A DNA stretch of 64,000 nt from the NCBI RefSeq assembly GCF_000429165.1, contig NZ_AUBI01000005.1, forward strand, positions 229,893 through 293,892. The letters run 5' to 3'. The notes below the pieces were generated by a model that saw only the letters and a list, made by a program, of their open reading frames with translations, was not told the origin of the DNA and did no database searches. Both the position numbers and the translations under genes were made by a program. The stretch comes from Acetobacter nitrogenifigens DSM 23921 = NBRC 105050 (lineage in GTDB: Bacteria > Pseudomonadota > Alphaproteobacteria > Acetobacterales > Acetobacteraceae). This document shows positions 27,213-36,575 of the stretch, piece by piece. The stretch's first letter is position 1. Each line of letters starts with the position of its first letter.

Positions 27213-28016
27213 TTATGTTCGTTTCCGAACATTCGTATCAACCACATGCAGCCCCACCCCACTTGCCGCCAGCATGTCGCGAATGCCGGCAGGGGGCGGC
27301 GCATCGGTGAAGAAGGCCGTAGCCTCGTTGATATGACCGGCACGCACGAGCGGCCGACGCGCGAACTTGGTATGGTCTGCCAGCAGAAAGACACGCCGCG
27401 AGTGTCGGCGAATCGTTTGCGACGCCAGTATTTCCTCAGGGTCGAAATCCAGCAGCGTCCCGTCGTCATCGACGCCGCTTATGCCAATCACGCCGTAATC
27501 GGCCCGGTACTGCTCCAGCATCGATTGCGCCGCCAGCCCGAGAATGCCGCCATCGCGCACCCTGACAGCCCCGCCCGCCACGACGACGCGGCACCCGTCC
27601 CCTCCCGCGAGCAAAGAGGCGACGTGAAGATTGTTCGTGATGACCCGCAGCCCCCGCCGCCCGATCAGTGAGCGCGCGAAGGCTTCCGTCGTGGTGCCTA
27701 TATTGATGAACAACGAGGCCCCGTCCGGAATTTCGGCGGCGGCGCGGCGGCCGATCGCCTCCTTCTCCCGATGATTGAGAATCTGCCGTTCGGAGTAGGC
27801 GATGTTCTCGACGGAGGACGGCGCGCTGGCCCCGCCGTGGTGGCGCACAACCTCCCCCGCATCGGCCAGACGACGGATGTCCCGGCGGATCGTCTGCACG
27901 GCGACGTTAAACGTCCGAGCAAGATCCTCGTTCGCGACATAGCCGTGCTTGCGAACAAGCGCCGCGATCTCCATCAGCCGGGCGGACGGTCCGTCCTCGC
28001 CCGAAACGCCGCTCAC
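27213..28016 (-). CDS. glpR: DeoR family glycerol-3-phosphate regulon repressor
   Basis: A protein of 267 residues. The N-terminal winged helix has IAALVRKHGYVANEDLARTF with the recognition helix VAVQTIRRDIRRLADAG. The sugar-phosphate sensing domain follows (FINIGTTTEAFARSLIGRRG, ISGVDDDGTLLDFDPEE, LLADHTKFARRP). It represses glycerol genes until glycerol-3-phosphate binds. The start is a GTG overlapping the recQ stop codon (GTGA), so it is likely coupled to recQ translation; a later ATG at 27974 is possible. Its own 3' end overlaps one of the two operator dyads in front of glpD. Confidence 0.92.
   Translation of the reverse strand: MSGVSGEDGPSARLMEIAALVRKHGYVANEDLARTFNVAVQTIRRDIRRLADAGEVVRHHGGASAPSSVENIAYSERQILNHREKEAIGRRAAAEIPDGASLFINIGTTTEAFARSLIGRRGLRVITNNLHVASLLAGGDGCRVVVAGGAVRVRDGGILGLAAQSMLEQYRADYGVIGISGVDDDGTLLDFDPEEILASQTIRRHSRRVFLLADHTKFARRPLVRAGHINEATAFFTDAPPPAGIRDMLAASGVGLHVVDTNVRKRT
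27215..27232. promoter_or_regulatory. GlpR-type operator, distal copy at the 3' end of glpR
   Basis: ATGTTCGTTTCCGAACAT is a perfect inverted repeat with 7-bp arms and a 4-base spacer. It lies inside the last codons of glpR, 87 bases from the second copy, a distance of about eight helical turns that would allow looping by bound repressor. It probably controls glpD-glpF-glpK. Confidence 0.75.
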
Positions 28017-29983
28017 GCCGCGCGTCCCACATCCAACAGCGTGCGCAGCACGGCCTCTCCATAGCGATCGAGCTTGGAGCCGCCGACGCCTTTCACGCGC
28101 CCCAGCTCGGCAAGAGAGCCGGGCTGCTCCAATGCGATGTCGCGCAACGTCGCGTCGTGGAAGATCACGTAGGGAGGAATCTCCTGCTCCCGAGCCTCCG
28201 CCCGGCGCCAGAGTTTCAACGCGTCAAAAATACGACGCGCGTCTTCCGGCAGGTCGTCCGCAGGGGAATCATTGCGACGCTCCCCTTTACGCCCACTCTC
28301 CGCCTCGATCGCGTCCTCGCGCAGCATCACCGGCTCGTCGCCACGCAGGATCGGGCGTGCGACCTCGTCGTTCAACGCCAGGCCGCCATGTTCGTCGCCC
28401 ATCCGCAAGGCCCCGCGTGCAATGAGCTGCCGCACAACGCCACGCCAGAACGTCTCGCTGCTGTCCCTGCCGATGCCCCAGACCGACAGCTTGTCATGGC
28501 CATTGCGGCTGGCGGAATCCGACGCTTTGCCGCGCAATACGGAGATAACGTGAAGGGCGCCGAACCGCTGCCCCGTGCGATAGACGGCGGACAGCAGCTT
28601 GCGCGCAGCCTCGGTCCCGTCAAACGTCGGCGCGGGAGAGCGGCAATTGTCGCAATGGCCGCACGGCTCGGGCAAGACCTCCCCGAAACACGCCAGCAGC
28701 GCCCGCGTGCGGCAAGAAGTGGTCTCGGTCAGGGCGATCATCGCCTCCAGCCGCCCCTTCATTACCCGCTTCTCGCTCTCCGGAGCCGTCGACTGGTCCA
28801 GCCAGTAGCGCGCGCGGGTCATGTCCTCCCCGCCATAAAGCAGCAGCGTGTCAGACGGCAGGCCGTCTCGACCCGCGCGACCGATCTGCTGGTAATAAGC
28901 CTCCGCCGAGGACGGCATGTCGAGATGAACGACCGCCCGCACGTCGGGACGGTCAATCCCCATGCCGAAAGCGATGGTCGCAACCATCACGATCGGTTCG
29001 CCAGAGCGAAAACGATGCAACGCCGCACGCTTTTCCTGCGGAGAGAGCCCCGCATGGTAAGCGCAGGCAGGGAAACCCTTGTCCCGCAACGTCGCAGCCG
29101 TGCGTTCCGTTCTAGCGCGGGAGCCGCAGTAGACGATGCTCGCGTCGCCGCGCCGCCTGTCCAGAGCGGCGATGAGCTGCTTCGTCTCGCCGCCCTTGGG
29201 GCGTGCGGAGATTATCAAATTCGGTCGGTGAAAACTGGCCGAGAGGACCTCAGCATGCGGCATCGCCAGCGCCGAGAGAATGTCGTCGCGGGTGCGGGGG
29301 TCAGCTGTGGCGGTCAGCGCGATGCGCGGCACGCCGGGAAAATTACGCGGCAGACTTTCGAGGGCGCGATACTCTGGACGAAACTCATGGCCCCAGGCGG
29401 AAATGCAATGAGCTTCGTCGATCGCGATGACCGAAATGGACTGCCGTGTCAGCCGGTCGAGCGTCCCGGGCGAAAGCAATCGTTCGGGAGATACGTATAG
29501 GATGTCCAGACGACCGTCCGCGAGATCGGCGCGAATCTGGAACGCCTCGTCCTCGCTCAGCTCCGAATGCAGCGCCGCAGCGTTGACGCCAAGCTGTCGA
29601 AGGGCGGCGACCTGATCGTCCATCAAAGCAATCAGCGGCGATACGACAAGCCCCATGCCCCGACGACACAGGGCGGGGATCTGGTAGCAGACGCTCTTGC
29701 CTCCGCCGGTCGGCATCAGGACCAGCGTGTCCGCGCCAGCCATCATCCGCGCAACAGCGTCGCCTTGCAGACCGCGAAAGGCCGGAAAGCCGAACACGGT
29801 CTTCAAGACGTCAAGCGGCTCAGCGCCGACGAAACGATCTCGCCCCCCTACGGATGGCGCATCGCTCCCGCCCTCCTCATCACGAAAGTCCGGATCGTAG
29901 ATGTCGTCGTAGGAGATATCCTCATATGGAATATCCGCGTCCGGTACGCCCCCGACCGGCGGCGCTTCCTTCAACCCGGACAC
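28013..29983 (-). CDS. recQ: ATP-dependent DNA helicase RecQ
   Basis: A superfamily 2 helicase acting 3'-5' in recombination repair. Helicase motifs seen: MPTGGGKSVCYQIPAL (Walker A), VVSPLIALMDDQV, VIAIDEAHCISAWGHEFRP (DEAH box and aromatic loop), ALTATA and QQIGRAGRDG (motif VI). The zinc-binding cysteines follow (CRTRALLACFGE, CGHCDNC), then the winged-helix domain and a C-terminal HRDC domain (PPYVIFHDATLRDIA). The start is unsure: the frame is open to 30160, overlapping the upstream lipoprotein gene. I give the GTG at 29983 as a plausible start beyond that gene's stop codon. Residues before FVGAEPLDVLKTVFGF form an acidic low-complexity leader. Confidence 0.92.
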   Translation of the reverse strand: MSGLKEAPPVGGVPDADIPYEDISYDDIYDPDFRDEEGGSDAPSVGGRDRFVGAEPLDVLKTVFGFPAFRGLQGDAVARMMAGADTLVLMPTGGGKSVCYQIPALCRRGMGLVVSPLIALMDDQVAALRQLGVNAAALHSELSEDEAFQIRADLADGRLDILYVSPERLLSPGTLDRLTRQSISVIAIDEAHCISAWGHEFRPEYRALESLPRNFPGVPRIALTATADPRTRDDILSALAMPHAEVLSASFHRPNLIISARPKGGETKQLIAALDRRRGDASIVYCGSRARTERTAATLRDKGFPACAYHAGLSPQEKRAALHRFRSGEPIVMVATIAFGMGIDRPDVRAVVHLDMPSSAEAYYQQIGRAGRDGLPSDTLLLYGGEDMTRARYWLDQSTAPESEKRVMKGRLEAMIALTETTSCRTRALLACFGEVLPEPCGHCDNCRSPAPTFDGTEAARKLLSAVYRTGQRFGALHVISVLRGKASDSASRNGHDKLSVWGIGRDSSETFWRGVVRQLIARGALRMGDEHGGLALNDEVARPILRGDEPVMLREDAIEAESGRKGERRNDSPADDLPEDARRIFDALKLWRRAEAREQEIPPYVIFHDATLRDIALEQPGSLAELGRVKGVGGSKLDRYGEAVLRTLLDVGRAA

Positions 29984-30056
29984 GTCGAATGTCCGAGCAG
30001 CAACATCAGCGGCTTCTGAGCGTACGTTGACGGCTTCGTTCCCAACATCCCTGCCT

Positions 30057-30431
30057 TCAGTGTGAAACGAACTCGATCTCCACGCGACGAGCGCCGACCG
30101 TGCCATCCGCATTAGAGGGCGCGCGCGGGTGCTGAGAGATGCGACTCGCTGCGACGCCATCGTCGGAAAGTTGCTGCGCGACGAGCTTGGCGCGGTCGAT
30201 CGCCAGCGCAGAGTCGGCGGAAAGGTCGCCGTTGGCTCGGGCGTAACCCTCGACGCGCACGTCCGCCTGCGGATACTTTGCAGCCATCGCCGCCGCTTCC
30301 GAAATCACGTTCTTCGACGCGTCATCGAGTGTCGTCGAGCTTTCGCTGAAAAACACGACATATTTTCGCCCGGGTCCCGTGGTGCAACCGGCGAGCAGGC
30401 AAAGAGCTAAGGCAGGAAACAGGCGGCGCAT
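30057..30431 (-). CDS. OmpA-like domain lipoprotein
   Basis: A protein of 124 residues. The start at 30431 gives a lipoprotein signal MRRLFPALALCLLAGC, so the mature protein begins at Cys16 and is probably held in the outer membrane. The rest is a compact OmpA/MotB-like domain: YVVFFSESSTTLDDASKNVI, then VRVEGYARANGD and LAIDRAKLVAQQL, ending in GARRVEIEFVSH. OmpA-like domains bind diaminopimelate in peptidoglycan and tether the envelope. The domain is short, with the arginine of the GARRVEI motif present. It sits upstream of recQ in the same orientation. Confidence 0.8.
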   Translation of the reverse strand: MRRLFPALALCLLAGCTTGPGRKYVVFFSESSTTLDDASKNVISEAAAMAAKYPQADVRVEGYARANGDLSADSALAIDRAKLVAQQLSDDGVAASRISQHPRAPSNADGTVGARRVEIEFVSH

Positions 30432-30554
30432 CAGGCGAACTCCGAAAAAACGCGAATCGTCGTCCCGATCAGGATGTTCCGGGACACGAACCTGAAAAAT
30501 ATTTCGTGCCCCCATCGGTCGGGCTCCGTCAACTGCGCAGAACTGTCCAGGCGC

Positions 30555-32309
30555 TCAGGCGGTGGCCGCTGTCGCCTCTCCGCCCGAAATTCTCCACACC
30601 CGATCCAGCTCCTCCACCCCTGTGAGACGATGGGCGATCAGAAGCACTGTCCGATGTGCGGCAACGGTGTTGAGCGTCGTCAAAAACTCCTGCTCGACAG
30701 TCGCATCCAACCCGGTTGTCGGCTCGTCCAGCACGAGAATTGGCGCGTCGGCAAGCAGCGTTCGCGCCAGCGCGATGCGACGCCCCTGCCCGCCGGAAAC
30801 CTTGACCCCGCCCTCGCCGAGCCAGGTGTCCAGCCCCTCCGGAAGAGCGCGCACGAAATCGCCGATAGCGGCGTCGTCCAGCGCGCGCCAGAGCGCCGCT
30901 TCGGGCGCGTCGGGGTTAGACAGCAGCAGGTTGCTGCGAATGGTGTCGTCGAACAGATGCGTCGCCTGCGACAGCCACGCGACCCGGCGACGCAACCATT
31001 CATCGGGGATCGTCGCGATATCGACGCCACCAAGCAGCACGCGTCCGCCCTGTGGCCGCACGGCCTTGAGAAGCAGCGCCGACAAGGTGGATTTGCCAGC
31101 GCCGGACGCCCCAAGCAAAGCGACCCGGCTCCCTTCAGCGATATCGAGCGAAAACTCTTCGAACACAGGGGCGCGATTCGAAGCCCAACGAAAATCGATC
31201 GCCTCGAACCTGATGTCGAAACGCGTCGGAAGCCTTGTCGGGGAAGACGTCTCGCCTGATGTGGCGGACGACGCTTCGACCGTTGAAACGCCCGCCGCCG
31301 ACACCACGCGCGACGCGGCCGCGCCCATGGCGCCCGCCAGCATGCCCGCACGGGTCAGACCCGCCACACCTTCGAATGCCGTCAGTGTCAGAAACAGTAA
31401 CCCCACGCCCTCGACCGCCGGTATCCGCACAAAACCGGCGCCCACGACAGCGGCAAGCAGAAACAATACGGCCAGTTGCGTGCAAAGCTGCGAAACGCCG
31501 CCGACGAGGGCCATGCGTGCAGCCAGCCGCGTCTGGCGACCGACCAGCGTGTCATTCGCCTCCTGCACACGCTCCAGCATCCTGCCGCCAGCGCCAAAGG
31601 CTCGAATTTCCCGCATGCCGCCGATCAGATCGAGCGCGTCAATCCGCAGCGCAGCCAAAGCACGCAGCAGCCCGTCACCGGACTCCCTGCTCAATCGGGC
31701 GGCCAACGCAGGCGCCAGAAACGCCGCGATAACGAACAGTGCGCCAACCAATGCGGCAAGCAACCCGTTCGCCCGCGCAAGAGCGATCAGCAGCACGGGG
31801 AGGGAGATGCAGGCGCCTGCGAGAGGAAGCAGCAGCCGCAGATACAAGCCGTCCAACGCTTCCACGTCAGAAACCAGACGCGACAGCAGATCCCCCGCCC
31901 GGCGAAACCCGAGGCCCGCCCCCGCGCCGCTTGCAAGAGAGCGGAAGAACCAGACACGCAGCGTCGCCAGCGCGCGGAACATGGCGTCGTGCGCGTAAAG
32001 CCGCTCGCTATACCGCAGCAGCACACGACCGCCGCCGACGAGCCGCAGGGCGGCGGTCGTGACGACGACGGCCCCGAGCACAGCCCCCGCAAGCCGAAGC
32101 CCGGCGCTGCTCATCATTGCGAGCCCGGCCAGAACCGCCAGCACGGAAAGCAGGAGCCCGACAAACAGGCGCGGCGCGTGCGGACGCCATACGGCCAGAA
32201 TACGCTTCATCGCCGCGACATCGTCGATCGGCGCAGTCTCCGCCGTCAGAGGGACCGCCGCCCACTGGTCGTCTGTCGAACGCTCCGCGCGCCTTGCCGA
32301 GCTGCTCAT
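30555..32309 (-). CDS. cydC: Thiol reductant ABC exporter subunit CydC
   Basis: A protein of 584 residues, fused membrane and ATPase domains. It forms the CydDC heterodimer that exports glutathione or cysteine, or handles haem, to the periplasm and is required for cytochrome bd assembly. Six hydrophobic helices fill the first half; the ATPase has LLGASGAGKSTL (Walker A), VSGGQGRRIALAR (signature) and ILVLDEPTTGLD (Walker B). The ATG overlaps the cydD stop codon by 4 bases (ATGA), showing translational coupling. No cydAB genes are in the window. Confidence 0.92.
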   Translation of the reverse strand: MSSSARRAERSTDDQWAAVPLTAETAPIDDVAAMKRILAVWRPHAPRLFVGLLLSVLAVLAGLAMMSSAGLRLAGAVLGAVVVTTAALRLVGGGRVLLRYSERLYAHDAMFRALATLRVWFFRSLASGAGAGLGFRRAGDLLSRLVSDVEALDGLYLRLLLPLAGACISLPVLLIALARANGLLAALVGALFVIAAFLAPALAARLSRESGDGLLRALAALRIDALDLIGGMREIRAFGAGGRMLERVQEANDTLVGRQTRLAARMALVGGVSQLCTQLAVLFLLAAVVGAGFVRIPAVEGVGLLFLTLTAFEGVAGLTRAGMLAGAMGAAASRVVSAAGVSTVEASSATSGETSSPTRLPTRFDIRFEAIDFRWASNRAPVFEEFSLDIAEGSRVALLGASGAGKSTLSALLLKAVRPQGGRVLLGGVDIATIPDEWLRRRVAWLSQATHLFDDTIRSNLLLSNPDAPEAALWRALDDAAIGDFVRALPEGLDTWLGEGGVKVSGGQGRRIALARTLLADAPILVLDEPTTGLDATVEQEFLTTLNTVAAHRTVLLIAHRLTGVEELDRVWRISGGEATAATA

Positions 32310-34039
32310 GCCACGCCCTGCCTTATCTTGACGCGACCATGAGAGAGGTCGACCCGTCGCCCGTTGAACATGTGAACCGCAGTGGAATGGCTGGCCAGCA
32401 GCACCGTGCGCTTTAGCGCCAGACGCCTGAGGCTCTCGAACACATCGGCCTCGGTCATCGGGTCGAGATGGGCCGTCGGCTCGTCAAGCAACAATATCGG
32501 CGCGTTCTTCAGGTAAGCCCTTGCGATCGCAATCCGCTGAGCCTGCCCGCCCGACAGCCCGAACCCGCCCTCGCCAATGCGCGTCTCCAATCCTTGGGGC
32601 AACTCGGCGAGAAAACGGTCAACGGCCGAAGCCCGGGTCGCCGACGCCAGATCCTCATCAGTCGCGTCAGGACGAGAAAAGAGGATGTTGTCGCGAATCG
32701 TGCCCGCGAAAAGCACCGGCTTCTGCCCTATCCAGGAGGTCATCTTCGCCAGCGCATCGGGCACTACGGTCGCAAGGTCCGCGCCGTTGAAGGTGATGCG
32801 CCCGCTGTCCGGCCGCGCGAACCCGAGCAGCAATTCCATGATCGTCGATTTGCCGGAGCCGGACGGACCAGCCAGCACCACCGTCTCTCCGGCCGGGACG
32901 ACGAAAGACACATGATCAAGAGCCTGGCCACGCGACGCGTCCCACGAAAACGAAACGTCCTCGAACGCTATGGTCACGCCATGCGCCTCGACCGTGCGGA
33001 TCGGCAGCGCCTCGGATAGCGGCGGCGGCGGCGGCAGGGCCAGGATGTCGGTCGCCGCGCCCTGGATATGCGCACGATCCTGATAGGCGAGAGCCAATCC
33101 CCTGAACGGAGCGAAAAACTCCGGAACGACCAGCAGCGCGAACAGGCTGCGCGCGACAAAAGAAGAGAAATCCGCAGAGGCGCCGCCATCCACGGCGGCA
33201 AGCGCCGCATGTCCGTCCATGACCGCGATGACGATCAACGCCACGATCATCGCGATATCGATGGAGGCCGAGGACAGGAACGCGACGCGCAGGATCTTCA
33301 TCGTCCGCCGCCGCAGATCGTCAGCCGCCTCGGCCAGACGCGCGGCCTCGTCCTCGGCGCGACCTGCCAGAACGATGGTGGCGATCCCCCGTATGCGATC
33401 AAGAAAGCGCGCCTGAAGCCGTGTCATGGCCAGAAACTGGTTGCGCGACGCGACGGCCGCGCCAATGCCGAAGACCGCCTGCAGAACGGGCACGGCGGCG
33501 CCGCAAATGGCCAGCACAACCGCCGCGCGAGGCTGCGCCAGCGCGACGAGCGCCAGAAGACAACACGGAACAGCCATCCACAGCACGGACGCGGGAGCCC
33601 AGCGCGCGAAATACCCGTCTAACGCTTCGATCCGATCAACCACCAGCGCAGCAAGAGCCCCGCTATGCGTCTGCCTCAGCAATGCCGGACCACCTTCGGT
33701 GATGGCGCCCAGCACCTCTCCGCGCAGGCGCGTTCTGGCCCGGGCGCTGGCGCGCGCCGCAAGCGTCTCGCCGCCAATGCCGACCGCGATCCTGAGCGCG
33801 CCAAGGGCGGCGAAGGCGATCAGCGCACGCCAGACGTCGGACGACGCTGACATGGCCGGAGCCTCAGACGTCTCTGCAGCAGTCAACGCCTGCCCGAGCA
33901 GCCAGGCTGCGCACCACATTTGCGCCGCGCCCGCCAGCCCGGAAAACACGCCGAGAGCGATCGAAGGCCGCGCCGCGCGCAAGCCGCGCCGCGCCTGGGC
34001 GCGCACCCATGTGCGGGTGGCTTCCTTGGTTTGTGTCAT
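32306..34039 (-). CDS. cydD: Thiol reductant ABC exporter subunit CydD
   Basis: A protein of 577 residues, the partner of CydC. The membrane domain begins after a short basic N-terminus (WVRAQARRGLRAARPSIALG). The ATPase domain has VLAGPSGSGKSTIMELL (Walker A), LSGGQAQRIAIAR (signature) and ILLLDEPTAHLD (Walker B). CydD precedes CydC, as is usual, with a 4-base overlap. The pair is separated from the sensor kinase gene by about 110 bases. Confidence 0.92.
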   Translation of the reverse strand: MTQTKEATRTWVRAQARRGLRAARPSIALGVFSGLAGAAQMWCAAWLLGQALTAAETSEAPAMSASSDVWRALIAFAALGALRIAVGIGGETLAARASARARTRLRGEVLGAITEGGPALLRQTHSGALAALVVDRIEALDGYFARWAPASVLWMAVPCCLLALVALAQPRAAVVLAICGAAVPVLQAVFGIGAAVASRNQFLAMTRLQARFLDRIRGIATIVLAGRAEDEAARLAEAADDLRRRTMKILRVAFLSSASIDIAMIVALIVIAVMDGHAALAAVDGGASADFSSFVARSLFALLVVPEFFAPFRGLALAYQDRAHIQGAATDILALPPPPPLSEALPIRTVEAHGVTIAFEDVSFSWDASRGQALDHVSFVVPAGETVVLAGPSGSGKSTIMELLLGFARPDSGRITFNGADLATVVPDALAKMTSWIGQKPVLFAGTIRDNILFSRPDATDEDLASATRASAVDRFLAELPQGLETRIGEGGFGLSGGQAQRIAIARAYLKNAPILLLDEPTAHLDPMTEADVFESLRRLALKRTVLLASHSTAVHMFNGRRVDLSHGRVKIRQGVA

Positions 34040-34149
34040 GCCTCCCTATAGCCGAGAGACACATCCTGAAACAGCCCCGCAAGGAGAAGTCGCTACACGG
34101 CAGGCGCATAGGCGGCGCCGGGCGAGACCTCGCTGGAAAAACCACCCTC

Positions 34150-35925
34150 CTATCCAGTCTCCGCTCCACGGCCCCCCAATGTCGTCCTCACCGTGTAACG
34201 GGTTCCTGCCCCTTCATCGATTTGCAAAACGGCGCCCATCTGCCGGGCGAACCCGCGGATCAACTGCAGACCAATTCCTTCGCGGTCGTTGATGCCCTGC
34301 GACGCGGACAAACCAATCCCGTCATCGGCGACGACAAGTGTAACTTCCTCGCCGGTTTGCGTGAGAGAGATAAGAATCGTTCCTGGGCTCAGATTCGGGA
34401 ACGCGTATTTTAGCGAATTGGACACCGTTTCCGAGACGATCAGAGCCATGGGCGTAGCGAGGCTGGACGGGAAAACAATGTCGCTCGCCTCGACCTGCAA
34501 CGTTATGAGAGCGCGCGTTTCTTCTCCCTCCGCCTCCATCAGTTGAGGGCCCAGTTCGGCGAGGAAACGTCCCATGTTGAGACTCTCGACCTCGCCTTCC
34601 ACGTAGAGATGGCGGTGCAGCGTCGCGAGCGTGCGCACGCGGTCGCGGGCCAGCATGAACTCCTCCTTCATGTCGGCAGCGCGAATGCGGGCGCCCTGCA
34701 GGTTCAGCAGAGACGCCACGATCTGAAGGTTGTTTTTGACCCGGTGATGAATTTCGCGGATCAGCAGGTTCTGGCGGGCGATCGAGCGCTCCAGTTCCGC
34801 CTCCCGCCGCGCCAGACGCCCGGTCGCCCGACGAAATACCTTGGAGAGCGTCCGAAATTCCACCGGCGTGGAGCGCGCGTTAACCGGCTCGAACCCGCCG
34901 CCCTGGTCCCACATTTTCACTTCCTGCGTCAGTTGTCTCAACGGGGAGACAACCAGCCGGTGCGCCGCAACCATCACGCCGATCAGCCCCGTGACAAGCA
35001 GGCCGAAGATTGTGAGTATCCACAAACCAAGCATCCAGAGCGAGTGAGTCTCGCTTGGAAGGCGCGTCGTCGCCACAAGTATCGCGCCAACTCCCGCAAC
35101 CGGCCCATACGTGTAGGACGAATACGCGGTGATCAGAGACGCTGTCTCGGATTTCGTTTCCCGCGCCTCACGCATGAGCGACGCCACGACTCTTTTCGGA
35201 GGCCTGGACCAGGCGCACTGAGCGCATAGTGGCGAAAGCTCCCCGCCGGGAGCTACGTACCACGCCGTTGCGTCCGCGAGCACGTCGCCGCCGGCCGAAT
35301 CAAGGGGGCCCGCCAGGCTCACCGCCTGAGCCAACGGCTCCACGGCGACAAGAAAGCGCGCTCCGGTCGAAAAGCGTGGAGCGCCCCCGCCCTCCGCGGC
35401 TATTGGCGCCACGACGCGCGCATAAGCGCGCTCTCCGGATGTCACTACTTCTGCGAACGTTTTGTCGCCCGTCGGGCGTCCGCCGACCCCATCGCATCCA
35501 CCCCCGGACGTCGCGGTGGACGTGACCTGATTGACCACCCCTCCGGCCTGATCAAGTTCGGCGAGGAAACAATACTTCATCCCGCTGGCGGACTGAGCCA
35601 GCGAAAGGAACCGCATCGTGTGGTCCCCATCGGCGTCCAACTCGCCAGTTGTTTCCAGCATGGCCGTCGTTCGATCGATATCGTGCCGGAGGCGCCTGTC
35701 GGCTGTCAGCCTCACGCTCTCGCCACGCCGCAAGCTGGCTTCGGACAGATGGACGTAATCCTGCCATACCAGAACGCCGCCGAGCACCGAAACAGGCGCA
35801 ACGGACCCCAGAATAACTCCACCCATCCGTGCGCCGACAGAGTCGAAAATCCGCCGGAACTGAAGAAGGCGATTACTTAAATCGCGCAGCATCTGAAGAA
35901 TTTTTCCATCGGAAACACGAAGCAT
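34150..35925 (-). CDS. Membrane sensor histidine kinase, HisKA_2/HWE-like, of the general stress locus
   Basis: A protein of 591 residues. A first membrane helix lies at about residues 34-55 and a second at about 288-310 (LWILTIFGLLVTGLIGVMVA), enclosing a periplasmic domain with several cysteines. A HAMP-like segment follows, then the phosphoacceptor region IREIHHRVKNNLQIVASLL with the histidine in HHRVKNN, and an ATPase domain (SETVSNSLKYAFPN, VVADDGIGL). HisKA_2/HWE kinases of this kind commonly phosphorylate PhyR. The gene is two genes away from ecfG, which supports that role. Its true start may be 35892. Confidence 0.88.
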   Translation of the reverse strand: MLRVSDGKILQMLRDLSNRLLQFRRIFDSVGARMGGVILGSVAPVSVLGGVLVWQDYVHLSEASLRRGESVRLTADRRLRHDIDRTTAMLETTGELDADGDHTMRFLSLAQSASGMKYCFLAELDQAGGVVNQVTSTATSGGGCDGVGGRPTGDKTFAEVVTSGERAYARVVAPIAAEGGGAPRFSTGARFLVAVEPLAQAVSLAGPLDSAGGDVLADATAWYVAPGGELSPLCAQCAWSRPPKRVVASLMREARETKSETASLITAYSSYTYGPVAGVGAILVATTRLPSETHSLWMLGLWILTIFGLLVTGLIGVMVAAHRLVVSPLRQLTQEVKMWDQGGGFEPVNARSTPVEFRTLSKVFRRATGRLARREAELERSIARQNLLIREIHHRVKNNLQIVASLLNLQGARIRAADMKEEFMLARDRVRTLATLHRHLYVEGEVESLNMGRFLAELGPQLMEAEGEETRALITLQVEASDIVFPSSLATPMALIVSETVSNSLKYAFPNLSPGTILISLTQTGEEVTLVVADDGIGLSASQGINDREGIGLQLIRGFARQMGAVLQIDEGAGTRYTVRTTLGGRGAETG

Positions 35926-36289
35926 GGCGGCAGGCCAGGCCGCCCCTTATCCTGAGGAAAAGTCCGGGGAACTCGAGAAACCGTCCCCCCGCGACGTCGT
36001 CGATACAATTCAAGATCACATGGGGTCGGAGACTTCCTCGTTAACGCGAGCAAAACGACTGACAGCGAAGTCTCTGAAACTGCGTCGACGGACTGTGGGC
36101 AGCCCGGCAGCGCTACGGACCTCCGGCCCGACACAACGCTACGCTTCCCGCATCATGGTTGTAGTCTCGTCTTTCTTTTTTAAGACCCGCACGACGAAGT
36201 TTACGTTTTTCGTCGCAAAAATCCACCCCTCGCCACAAAACGTTATGAAGCGGAAACAGACGCGCGCTCGGCGCTGCAGAGGATCGGAA
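35926..36289. other. Intergenic region between nepR and the sensor kinase gene
   Basis: About 360 bases downstream of nepR and upstream of the kinase. An AT-richer stretch lies at 36160-36240, with a small inverted repeat GTCTT-N8-AAGAC at 36169-36186. No coding frame is convincing. It probably holds the nepR 3' end and the kinase promoter. Confidence 0.4.
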
Positions 36290-36460
36290 TCAGGTATCCC
36301 GGTCCTCTTCAATCAATCTGAGCAGCTCCTCGGGAATCGGCTCCTGCGCCACGTCGTCGAAAAGCTGATGAAGGCCGCGCTTCAGCCAGATTTCGAACGC
36401 ATCTTCCCGCTTTCTTCTTTCCTTCCTTGCGGAACCGGACTTTGCGTCCTTGGCCGACAT
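36290..36460 (-). CDS. nepR: NepR anti-sigma factor
   Basis: A 56-residue protein, short as usual for NepR. The core AFEIWLKRGLHQLFDDVAQE then PIPEELLRLIEED is diagnostic: two helices that clamp domains of EcfG. NepR holds EcfG inactive until phosphorylated PhyR binds NepR through its sigma-like domain. The start at 36460 (MSAKDAKSG) gives the common length. It lies downstream of ecfG on the same strand, 115 bases after its stop, whereas nepR usually precedes ecfG. Confidence 0.93.
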   Translation of the reverse strand: MSAKDAKSGSARKERRKREDAFEIWLKRGLHQLFDDVAQEPIPEELLRLIEEDRDT

Positions 36461-36575
36461 CCACAACCACCACGGGATTTGTTCATAACAGTCCGGGTTC
36501 GACGCCGGCGGCGAATTGATCGTCACAACCTCACTCGCCCCCGGATGCGCAGCCCACAACGATTGCTAGCGTGGC

